Of a stretch of 12,351 nt of DNA, positions 6,221 to 12,351 are shown piece after piece. The notes beneath the pieces are model-generated. The model saw only the letters and a list, made by a program, of their open reading frames with translations, was not told the origin of the DNA and did no database searches. The number at the start of each line of letters is the position of its first letter. Within the stretch, counting starts at the first letter, position 1. Source of the DNA: DASSOY01 sp035776675 (GTDB lineage: Bacteria > Bacillota > Bacilli > Bacillales > DASSOY01); the NCBI GenBank assembly GCA_035776675.1, contig DASTWO010000128.1, positions 1-12,351 of the forward strand, read 5' to 3'. The position numbers and the translations under genes are program-made.

Positions 6221-7930
6221 GTGAATAAAAAAGACATCGTCAAAACCCTGGAAACCATCGCGGTATATCTTGAAATCAAGGGAGAAAATTCGTTCAAGGT
6301 CAGTGCTTACCGGAAGGCGGCGCAAGCGCTTGAGACGGATGAGCGAAGCATGGCTGAAATTGGCAACGTCGCTGAGTTGAAAGGAATCGGGAAGGCGACC
6401 GCCGAGGTGATTGATGAACTTGCGGAGACCGGTGGTTCGTCATTATTGGAAGAATTGAAAGAGCAGATTCCCGACGGATTGATTCCGTTGCTCGGGTTGC
6501 CCGGGCTTGGCGGTAAGAAGATCGCACGGCTGTACGATGAGCTTGGTGTGACAGACGTGGCTTCATTGGAGAAGGCGTGCCGGGCTCACCGGGTTCAAGG
6601 GCTTGACGGCTTCGGAAAGAAAACTGAAGAGAAAATGCTGACGGCGATTCAGGAAGCCGGCACCCGCCCGGAGCGTTTGCCGGTTGCTTTTATGTTGGCG
6701 GTGGCCGATGATATTGATCGTCAGCTTGCGACGGTTCCATCAGTGAAACGGTTCTCCAGGGCGGGAAGTTTACGGCGGTTGGCCGAAACCGTGAAAGATC
6801 TCGATTACGTGATCGCCACGACGGCGCCAAGAGATACGGCAGAGGCGTTGTTCAATTTGAATGGCGTTTCGGGAATTGTTAATAAAGGCGAGACGAAGGT
6901 GACCGTTGAGTTTGCCTATAACTATACGGTGCAAGCTGATTTCCGACTGGTCGAGCCTGAGGCATTCGCGACGGCATTGCACCACTTCACTGGCTCAAGC
7001 GATCACAACGTAAGGATGCGACAGCTTGCGAAGGAACGCAGTGAAAAGATTAGCGAATACGGAATTGAGGTTGCCGAGACAGGTGAAGTGCTGACATTCG
7101 AGGACGAGGCGTCGTTCTTCGGGCACTTCGGGCTGAATGAAATTCCGCCGGAATTGCGAAAGGGCGAAGAAGAGCTGGAAGCCTTCCGGGAGGAAGTTCG
7201 GTTGATTGGATCGGAAGATGTGAAAGCTGATTTGCATATGCACTCGACCTGGAGCGACGGGTCGCACACGATAGAAGAGATGGCGGAGGCGGCGAGAGCG
7301 AAAGGTTACAGCCATATCGCGATCACAGATCACTCGAAGTCGCTCGTTGTGGCAAAAGGGCTGAGTGAAGAGAAATTGGCTCGGCAACGAGAGGAAATCG
7401 AGCGACTGAATGCAAAGTACAAGGATTTAACGATTCTGGCGGGCGTGGAAATGGATATTTTGGCTGACGGTATGCTGGATTATACGGATGAGGTTCTCGC
7501 TGGATTGGATTTCGTGATCGCTTCCATTCATTCAGCGTTTTCGCAAAATCGAGCTTCCATATTGCGCCGGCTTAAGGCTGCCTTAGAAAATCCTCATGTC
7601 GATCTGATCGCCCACCCGACAGGGCGGCTGATTGGGCGCCGCGAGGGGTACGATGTAGATGTTAAGGCGTTGATCGAGATGGCGAAGGAAACGGGGACCG
7701 CTCTGGAACTGAATGCGAATCCGAATCGTCTGGACCTGTCGGCTGAGTGGTTGCGCATGGCTCAAGATATGGGTGTACCGTTGTCGATCAATACGGACGC
7801 ACATTATATGAAAAATCTTGATTATATGCCGATAGGATTGTCCGCGGCAAAGAAGGCCTGGTTGCGGCCGGAATCGGTGATCAATACATGGACTTTGCCG
7901 GAACTTCGGCGATTCCTATCTTCGAAATGA
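6221..7930 (+). CDS. polX: DNA polymerase/3'-5' exonuclease PolX
   Basis: This is a family X DNA polymerase fused to a PHP nuclease, thought to fill short gaps and trim ends in base excision and other repair. The 569 residues match the B. subtilis enzyme. Order: 8-kDa region with helix-hairpin-helix motifs (LKGIGKATAEVI about 53-64, LPGLGGKKIARLY about 93-105, LDGFGKKTEEK about 128-138); polymerase core with GSLRR (182-186) and catalytic aspartates D193, D195 and D240; then the PHP domain with metal ligands H339 and H341 (DLHMHS), D346, H371 (ITDHS), E410 (GVEMD), H437 (SIHSAF), H465 (AHPTGR), D526 and H528 (NTDAH). All expected ligands are present, so both activities should be intact. The GTG at 6221 follows AAGGTGG and aligns with the family N-terminus (MNKKDIVKTLETIAVY); an earlier TTG (6206) has no ribosome binding site. 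Confidence 0.96.
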   Translation: MNKKDIVKTLETIAVYLEIKGENSFKVSAYRKAAQALETDERSMAEIGNVAELKGIGKATAEVIDELAETGGSSLLEELKEQIPDGLIPLLGLPGLGGKKIARLYDELGVTDVASLEKACRAHRVQGLDGFGKKTEEKMLTAIQEAGTRPERLPVAFMLAVADDIDRQLATVPSVKRFSRAGSLRRLAETVKDLDYVIATTAPRDTAEALFNLNGVSGIVNKGETKVTVEFAYNYTVQADFRLVEPEAFATALHHFTGSSDHNVRMRQLAKERSEKISEYGIEVAETGEVLTFEDEASFFGHFGLNEIPPELRKGEEELEAFREEVRLIGSEDVKADLHMHSTWSDGSHTIEEMAEAARAKGYSHIAITDHSKSLVVAKGLSEEKLARQREEIERLNAKYKDLTILAGVEMDILADGMLDYTDEVLAGLDFVIASIHSAFSQNRASILRRLKAALENPHVDLIAHPTGRLIGRREGYDVDVKALIEMAKETGTALELNANPNRLDLSAEWLRMAQDMGVPLSINTDAHYMKNLDYMPIGLSAAKKAWLRPESVINTWTLPELRRFLSSK

Positions 7931-7977
7931 GATGAGAGAAGTGCGCGCGGAATAAGTTGATCAAATGTTTCGCGAGG

Positions 7978-8033
7978 CTATGATCCCCGAAACCGGGCAG
8001 AAGGAAGCGCTACGGGGATCATAGAACTTTTTT
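7978..8033 (+). terminator. Intrinsic terminator after polX
   Basis: Arms CTATGATCCCCG (7978-7989) and CGGGGATCATAG (8013-8024) are perfectly complementary over 12 bp with a 23-base loop. After three bases comes TTTTTT (8028-8033). It starts 48 bases after the polX stop and has no T run on the other strand, so it ends the zapA-cvpA-polX transcript. Confidence 0.85.
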
Positions 8034-8047
8034 GGCGGGGGTCTTTT

Positions 8048-8077
8048 TTGAAAGTCATGGTGCCTTTGGTTTATTAC
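8048..8077 (+). promoter_or_regulatory. Candidate mutS2 promoter
   Basis: TTGAAA (8048-8053) differs from the consensus -35 at one base. TTATTA (8071-8076) or TATTAC (8072-8077) lies 17 or 18 bases on, as a moderate -10. It sits directly after the polX terminator and about 50 bases before the mutS2 start. Confidence 0.5.
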
Positions 8078-8124
8078 AAATTTCATCATCTCCCACCACT
8101 CATTTCTAAACTGGAGGTTCTATC

Positions 8125-10479
8125 TTGAAACGGGCACTGAAAGTATTGGAATTTGATAAGATCATTGAGCAATTGCAGCGTCATGCTTCCTCTTCGCTCG
8201 GAGCGGAGAAGATTGAAGCTCTTCGCCCGTCGACCGACCTCGCAGAGGTCAATCGTTGGCAAGCGGAAACGGATGAAGGCGCAAAGGTAATAAGGCTTAA
8301 GGGGAATGTGCCGCTTGGCGGTATACATGATATACGACCTTCTTTGAAAAGGTCGAAGATCGGCGGTCATTTGAATGCAGCTGAGCTTCTCGACATCGCG
8401 GAAACAATTCGCGGAGGGCGACGTCTTCAGAAGTTCATTGACAACATGGTTGAAGATGAAATTGAGCTTCCTTTGTTGCATGATTTCGTGATTCAGCTGG
8501 CTCCGGCGGGAGAATTGGAACAGGCCGTCCGTCGTTGTATAGATGAATATGGAGAAATCCTTGATACAGCGAGTGAAACGCTTAACGGCATTCGCCGGAA
8601 AATCCGCAGCAACGAAGCGAAGGTCCGTGAGAAGCTTGAACAAATCACACGATCCGGAAACGCGAAGAAAATGCTTTCGGACGCTGTCGTGACGATTCGA
8701 AATGACCGTTACGTGATTCCGGTCAAGCAAGAATATCGAGGCAGTTTCGGCGGAATGGTTCATGATCAGTCCGCTTCGGGAGCAACGTTGTTTATTGAAC
8801 CGGCATCGGTGGTGGAGATCAACAATAAGCTTCATGAAGCGAAAGGGCAGGAAGCGCGCGAAATTGAAAAAATTCTTGCAGCCTTGACTGCTCAGGTGGC
8901 CGAGCAGGCGGATGCGTTGCTTCATAATGTGAAAGTGCTTCAGGAAGTCGAATTTATTTTTGCAAAGGCGCATTACGCCCGCGATCTGAAAGCATCTAGG
9001 CCGACAATCAACACAGACAGAGAATTGTCATTAAAAGAAGCGCGTCATCCCTTGATTCCAAAAAATGAAGTGGTTCCGATTAATGCCGAATTGGGTGGCG
9101 ATTATTCTTCGTTGATCATTACCGGTCCGAACACGGGCGGGAAAACCGTAACGTTGAAAACGATTGGTTTGCTATCGATGATGGCTCAGGCGGGACTTCA
9201 GATCCCGGCGCAGGATGGTTCTCATGCAGCGTTGTTCCAAACGATTTTTGCGGATATTGGAGACGAACAGTCTATTGAACAAAACTTGAGTACCTTTTCT
9301 TCGCATATGACGAACATTATCGATATTTTGAAACATGTTGATGATAATAGCCTCGTCCTGTTTGATGAATTGGGAGCGGGCACCGATCCACAAGAAGGGG
9401 CGGCCTTGGCGATAGCGATCCTGGATCATGTTTATAATATTGGCGCCCGTGTTGTCGCTACCACTCATTATAGTGAGCTGAAGGCTTATGCCTATGACCG
9501 TGACGGCATCTTGAACGCCAGTGTTGAATTTGACGTTGAAACCTTAAGGCCGACTTACCGATTATTACTTGGTGTGCCCGGCCGGAGTAACGCTTTTGAC
9601 ATATCCAAGCGTCTTGGCATGAATCATGAACTGATTCAGGCTGCGCGTGAGCAGGTTTCAAGCGATACCAACAAAGTTGACAATATGATTGCTTCGCTCG
9701 AGAAGAACCAAAGGCAGGCGGAGAAAGATCGGCATGAAGCGGAAAATATCCTTCGTGAAACGGAACAATTGCGCGCTGATCTGGAGAAAAAGATCGGCGC
9801 GTTGGCAAATGAACGTGACCGCGTCTTGAAAGATGCGGAAAGAAAAGCGAAAGAAGCGGTGGCTGCGGCCAAAGTGCAGGCGGAAGAAATTATCGAAGAG
9901 CTGAGGGAGTCGCAGAAACGTGAAGGCAAGGTGAAGGAGCATGAATTCATCGATGCCCGTAAACGACTCGAGGGAGCCGAACCGCAATTAACAAATGTGA
10001 AACCTTCTTCTCGCTCCAAACGTAGGAAAACATATGACTTTCGCCCCGGCGACGAGGTGAAAGTCGAGAGTTTCGATCAGAAAGGCCATATCGTCGAAAA
10101 GTTGGAAGAAGGAGAGTACCTTGTACAATTGGGCATTTTGAAAATGAATGTCAAAGAGGACGACCTTCATCCAGTAAAACCTGCCAAGCAGGAACCGGTC
10201 CATACAGTGGTGTCTGTAAAAGGAAGTGGCGGACATGTTAAGACCGAACTGGATCTCCGCGGTAAGCGGTACGAAGAGGCGATGGCCGAGGTTGAGAAAT
10301 ATTTGGACGATGCGTTGTTGGCAGGTTATCATCAAGTGTCGATTATTCATGGGAAAGGGACAGGAGCCTTGCGTAAAGGGGTTTCCAAGTTGTTAAAGAC
10401 CCATTCTCACGTGAAGGGAACCCGGATGGGGACACAGGGTGAGGGAGGCAGCGGCGTAACTGTCGTTCAGTTGAAATAA
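8125..10479 (+). CDS. mutS2: Endonuclease MutS2 (MutSB)
   Basis: This is a MutS-like ATPase with a C-terminal Smr domain. In bacteria it has been linked to control of recombination and, in B. subtilis, to rescue of collided ribosomes. The 784 residues match the family (785 in B. subtilis). Visible: N-terminal core and clamp, Walker A GPNTGGKT (334-341), STFSSHM (389-395), Walker B LVLFDE (410-415), ATTHYSELK (445-453), a long Lys/Glu-rich coiled coil (about 515-615), a KOW-like segment starting FRPGDEVKVESF (639-650), and the Smr domain with LDLRG (709-713) and HGKGTGALR (742-750). There is no mismatch-recognition domain, as expected for MutS2. The start is TTG at 8125, with GGAGG (8113-8117) seven bases ahead and the N-terminus aligning to the family (LKVLEFDKI). 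It probably has its own promoter and is followed 14 bases later by the DUF350 gene. Confidence 0.97.
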   Translation: MKRALKVLEFDKIIEQLQRHASSSLGAEKIEALRPSTDLAEVNRWQAETDEGAKVIRLKGNVPLGGIHDIRPSLKRSKIGGHLNAAELLDIAETIRGGRRLQKFIDNMVEDEIELPLLHDFVIQLAPAGELEQAVRRCIDEYGEILDTASETLNGIRRKIRSNEAKVREKLEQITRSGNAKKMLSDAVVTIRNDRYVIPVKQEYRGSFGGMVHDQSASGATLFIEPASVVEINNKLHEAKGQEAREIEKILAALTAQVAEQADALLHNVKVLQEVEFIFAKAHYARDLKASRPTINTDRELSLKEARHPLIPKNEVVPINAELGGDYSSLIITGPNTGGKTVTLKTIGLLSMMAQAGLQIPAQDGSHAALFQTIFADIGDEQSIEQNLSTFSSHMTNIIDILKHVDDNSLVLFDELGAGTDPQEGAALAIAILDHVYNIGARVVATTHYSELKAYAYDRDGILNASVEFDVETLRPTYRLLLGVPGRSNAFDISKRLGMNHELIQAAREQVSSDTNKVDNMIASLEKNQRQAEKDRHEAENILRETEQLRADLEKKIGALANERDRVLKDAERKAKEAVAAAKVQAEEIIEELRESQKREGKVKEHEFIDARKRLEGAEPQLTNVKPSSRSKRRKTYDFRPGDEVKVESFDQKGHIVEKLEEGEYLVQLGILKMNVKEDDLHPVKPAKQEPVHTVVSVKGSGGHVKTELDLRGKRYEEAMAEVEKYLDDALLAGYHQVSIIHGKGTGALRKGVSKLLKTHSHVKGTRMGTQGEGGSGVTVVQLK

Positions 10480-10493
10480 CGGAGGAGTAGAAG

Positions 10494-10907
10494 ATGCAGG
10501 TGGACACTTTCTGGGGGAATATTTATATCCGTGATGCCGCTAACTATAGTGTGGTGGTTCTTTGCCTCGTCGTTTTTCTGGCGGTTTTCGAATTGTTAAC
10601 CCGCTATCGCAATTGGGATGAAATCAAGAAAGGCAATCTCGCGGTCGCGATGGCTACCGGTGGAAAAATCTTTGGGATTGCTAATATTTTTCGTTTTTCG
10701 ATCCGTCATAACGATTCTCTATTGACGATGATCGGGTGGGGAGCCTTCGGTTTCGCCCTGCTTATGATCGGTTATTTTATCTTCGAATTTCTGACCCCGA
10801 CGTTTCGTGTTGATGATGAAATCGCCAATGATAACCGGGCTGTAGGATTTACAGCTATGATGATTTCCATCGGCCTTTCGTTTGTTATCGGCGCGGGAAT
10901 CGGATAA
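10494..10907 (+). CDS. DUF350 family membrane protein (YshE-like)
   Basis: This is a 137-residue multi-pass membrane protein of unknown function. Segments are visible at about 18-36, 47-66 (GNLAVAMATGGKIFGIANIF, possibly partly buried), 76-100 and 114-136. Family marks are the DEIKKGNLAVA block (42-52) and the DEIANDNRAVGF block (108-119), two related GN.A/DN.AVG units that suggest an internal duplication of the fold. ATG 10494 follows GGAGGAG (10481-10487), and the gene starts 14 bases after the mutS2 stop, so it is in the mutS2 operon. The same gene (yshE) lies between mutSB and lcfA in B. subtilis. The last residues and stop codon form one arm of a large hairpin (10892-10937). No function can be inferred beyond a membrane location. 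Confidence 0.9.
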   Translation: MQVDTFWGNIYIRDAANYSVVVLCLVVFLAVFELLTRYRNWDEIKKGNLAVAMATGGKIFGIANIFRFSIRHNDSLLTMIGWGAFGFALLMIGYFIFEFLTPTFRVDDEIANDNRAVGFTAMMISIGLSFVIGAGIG

Positions 10908-10937
10908 GGTTTGCCCGAAGAATCTTTCCGTCCCGCG
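10892..10937 (+). other. Bulged hairpin spanning the stop codon of the DUF350 gene
   Basis: Three stacked helices can form: CGCGGGA (10892-10898) with TCCCGCG (10931-10937), CGGA (10901-10904) with TCCG (10927-10930), and AAG (10906-10908) with CTT (10924-10926). That is 14 bp with an AT bulge, a T bulge on the 5' arm and a 15-base loop. The following sequence (ACTAAATAATGGG) has no T run, so this is not a typical intrinsic terminator. It may be a stability or processing element, or a weak attenuator ahead of the tiny downstream gene. Confidence 0.5.
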
Positions 10938-10985
10938 ACTAAATAATGGGATAAAGAAAACAAGAGAACTATGGGAGGCTTTAAC

Positions 10986-11069
10986 GTGGAGACGTTGGCG
11001 AAGGTATTGATAGGCTGTTGTGCAGTTTTCTTCCTGGCTGGCATCATCTATCTCATGTTTTTTTCTTAA
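10986..11069 (+). CDS. Predicted tiny single-span membrane protein, 27 residues
   Basis: I do not recognise this protein. It starts with GTG and has GGGAGG (10973-10978) exactly seven bases ahead, as good as the ribosome binding sites of the known genes here. The product is a short N-terminal stretch with one Lys (METLAKV), then an unbroken hydrophobic run over about residues 7-26 containing a Cys-Cys pair (11-12), GIIYLMFF and a C-terminal Ser. It looks like one membrane helix with no other domain. It follows the DUF350 membrane protein gene by 78 bases and precedes the lcfA promoter. It could be missed by annotation because of its size. Chance is possible: any U-rich stretch encodes hydrophobic residues. 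The combination of ribosome binding site, start and complete helix is why I list it. Confidence 0.5.
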   Translation: METLAKVLIGCCAVFFLAGIIYLMFFS

Positions 11070-11093
11070 AAAGTTTTGTCAATCTGATATAAT
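11065..11093 (+). promoter_or_regulatory. Extended -10 promoter for lcfA
   Basis: TGATATAAT (11085-11093) is a perfect extended -10 (TGnTATAAT). The -35 position, 17 bases upstream, reads CTTAAA (11065-11070), a weak match, as is usual when the -10 is extended. The start point would be near 11100, giving a leader of about 117 bases before lcfA. Confidence 0.7.
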
Positions 11094-11113
11094 CAAAGGT
11101 ATAGAGGAATGAA

Positions 11114-11161
11114 ATGGGCCGGAAGCGATTGGAAAATGAAAGTTTGGCGCGAAACTTATAA
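11114..11161 (+). CDS. Possible 15-codon leader peptide upstream of lcfA
   Basis: ATG at 11114 has AGAGG (11103-11107) six bases ahead and opens a frame of 15 codons, MGRKRLENESLARNL, ending in TAA 56 bases before the lcfA start. It would be the first start codon with a proper spacer on the predicted lcfA mRNA. The 3' half overlaps the 18-bp palindrome. The short frame could easily be chance, and no attenuator hairpin with a T run was seen. Confidence 0.25.
   Translation: MGRKRLENESLARNL
11140..11157. promoter_or_regulatory. 18-bp near-perfect palindrome in the lcfA leader
   Basis: AAGTTTGGCGCGAAACTT matches its own reverse complement at 16 of 18 positions, with 6-bp arms AAGTTT/AAACTT. It is about 40-57 bases downstream of the predicted transcription start and 60 bases before lcfA. 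No T run follows, so it resembles a DNA operator more than a terminator. It does not match the Bacillus FadR or FapR operators as I know them. Confidence 0.4.
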
Positions 11162-11216
11162 AAAAAAGAGAAGAGTCGCTAAACAAAGCCAAAAGGATGA
11201 CAAAGGAGGAACGACG

Positions 11217-12351
11217 ATGCAGGAAGCTGAACGTAAGCCGTGGCTGAATCGCTATCCACAAGACATTCCGGCCGGAATCGATTATGATGAAAGACCGCTT
11301 TTCTATTATTTGCAGCAGGGGGCTGTCAACCACCCTGACAAAAAGGCGATCCATTTTCTCGGGAAAACCTTGACTTATGCCGAATTATATGAAAGCGCTT
11401 TAAAAGTAGCTGCCCGCCTTCATGCACTTGGTCTTGAGAAGGGAGAACGTGTTTCCATCATGCTCCCCAATAGCCCGCAAGGGGTTATTAGTTACTATGG
11501 GGTATTGTTGGCTGGCGGTATTGTTGTTCAGACAAACCCTCTTTATACGGAACGAGAATTGAAGCACCAACTGAACGATTCGGGAGCTAAATTTATCATT
11601 TGTCTAGATCTTGTCTATCCAAAGGTATTGAAACTTAAGGAGAAGACAGATCTGGTTCATGTTATTGTGACGGGTGTTCAGGATTTTCTTCCTTTTCCTA
11701 AGAACGTCCTTTATCCACTCGTTCAGAGGAAGCAAAAGAAGGGTCTGGTTGTTGATATCAATTATAATGAGCCGTTCATGCATTCTTTTACAGAAATTCT
11801 GAAGAACGAACAAGCCGTAATACCGGAAGTCGATATTGATCCGAAAGATGATCTTGCCCTCATTCAGTATACTGGGGGTACGACAGGTCCCGCGAAGGGT
11901 GTCATGTTGTCTCATTTCAATCTTGTCGCTAATACGATGCAATGTAATTCATGGATGCATAAGACTAAGTATGGACAAGAAAGGATTCTAGGGATTCTTC
12001 CGTTTTTTCATGTGTACGGCATGACAACTGTTATGAATCTAGCGATTATGTATGCAGCTGAAATGATTATCTTGCCGAATTTCGATGTCAAACAGGCTTT
12101 GAAGACGATTCAGAAACAAAAACCAACCATGTTTCCCGGCGCGCCGACCATGTACATCGGACTGTTAAATCACCCGGATGTCGGGAAATACGATCTTTCT
12201 TCCATCAATGCCTGTATCAGTGGTTCTGCTCCGCTCCCCGCGGAAGTTCAAGAACAATTCGAAAAGAAAACAAGGGGAAACCTTGTCGAAGGATACGGCC
12301 TGTCAGAAGCTTCTCCGGTTACTCACGCCAACTTGATTTGGGGAAATCGGG
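11217..12351 (+). CDS. lcfA: Long-chain acyl-CoA ligase LcfA-like, 3' end outside the window
   Basis: Fatty acyl-CoA synthetase, AMP-forming, the entry step of beta-oxidation. The first 378 residues are present and the frame is open to the window edge; about 180 more would be expected. The N-terminus (KPWLNRYPQDIP), IMLPNSPQGVISYYGVLLAG (81-100), VVQTNPLYTERE (103-114), P-loop YTGGTTGPAKG (218-228), PFFHVYGMT (262-270), FPGAPTMYIGLL (306-317) and EGYGLSEASPVTHAN (358-372) closely follow B. subtilis LcfA as I remember it. Start ATG 11217 has GGAGG seven bases ahead (11204-11209 region, in AAAGGAGGAACGACG). An in-frame ATG at 11109 would add a Lys-rich tail and has no properly spaced ribosome binding site. 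Place after mutS2-yshE is as in B. subtilis, where fadR, fadB and etf genes come next. It shares the fold and motifs with the ligase at 1592-3217 but has an extra segment around 157-185. Confidence 0.94.
   Translation, partial: MQEAERKPWLNRYPQDIPAGIDYDERPLFYYLQQGAVNHPDKKAIHFLGKTLTYAELYESALKVAARLHALGLEKGERVSIMLPNSPQGVISYYGVLLAGGIVVQTNPLYTERELKHQLNDSGAKFIICLDLVYPKVLKLKEKTDLVHVIVTGVQDFLPFPKNVLYPLVQRKQKKGLVVDINYNEPFMHSFTEILKNEQAVIPEVDIDPKDDLALIQYTGGTTGPAKGVMLSHFNLVANTMQCNSWMHKTKYGQERILGILPFFHVYGMTTVMNLAIMYAAEMIILPNFDVKQALKTIQKQKPTMFPGAPTMYIGLLNHPDVGKYDLSSINACISGSAPLPAEVQEQFEKKTRGNLVEGYGLSEASPVTHANLIWGNR

Noticed and set aside
6995..7387. Open frames on the - strand inside polX
   Set aside because: Shadows of the PHP-domain coding sequence; no motifs and no start signals.
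8086..8973. 295-codon open frame on the - strand opposite the 5' part of mutS2
   Set aside because: It lies almost wholly antisense to a clearly conserved gene, has no family resemblance, and its composition is what the complement of mutS2 codons gives.
11109..11216. 36-residue in-frame N-terminal extension of LcfA from ATG 11109
   Set aside because: The nearest SD-like bases are only one base away from that ATG, the sequence is Lys-rich and unlike LcfA, and GGAGG is ideally placed for ATG 11217.

Overview
The window looks like a chromosomal segment of a Gram-positive, endospore-former-type bacterium (Bacillota, class Bacilli, Bacillales-like). Three things point there: strong GGAGG-type ribosome binding sites ahead of nearly every gene, frequent TTG/GTG starts, and above all the block rnhC | zapA - cvpA (yshB) - polX - mutS2 (mutSB) - yshE (DUF350) - lcfA. 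From established knowledge this is the same order as in Bacillus subtilis. Nothing fixes the genus. No insertion sequence, CRISPR array, tRNA, rRNA, phage gene or origin was seen. This is mostly conserved, ordinary chromosome, and I found no multi-gene undescribed system.

Left part (1-1400, + strand): the 3' portion of an XdhC/PucA-type gene, whose 5' end lies outside the window, is followed by a MocA/PucB-type nucleotidyltransferase. Together these mature the molybdopterin cofactor of a xanthine dehydrogenase / molybdenum hydroxylase. The hydroxylase itself is not in view. The pair ends at a hairpin that probably also serves the convergent operon. About 190 bases without a convincing gene separate that hairpin from the next gene.

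Middle left (1592-4260, - strand): a two-gene operon encodes a short-chain dehydrogenase (SDR) and a long-chain-type acyl-CoA ligase. Its leader contains a good sigma-A-like promoter, a TetR-type operator-like palindrome just downstream of the -10, and a cre-like site that matches the CcpA consensus. This suggests a catabolic fatty- or organic-acid function that is ligand-induced and carbon-repressed. That is inference.

Middle and right (4280-11069): rnhC (RNase HIII, - strand, with its own terminator) diverges from zapA-cvpA-polX. A terminator and a candidate promoter separate polX from mutS2, which is followed by the DUF350 membrane gene. A large bulged hairpin spans the end of the DUF350 gene. 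A tiny 27-codon ORF with one membrane segment and a good ribosome binding site follows it.

Right end (11070-12351): an extended -10 promoter, a roughly 117-nt leader with a near-perfect 18-bp palindrome and a possible 15-codon leader peptide, then lcfA, a second acyl-CoA ligase cut by the window edge. The points most worth a second look are the tiny membrane protein, the lcfA leader, the SDR operon control region, and the XdhC homologue that lacks the usual N-terminal cysteine motif.
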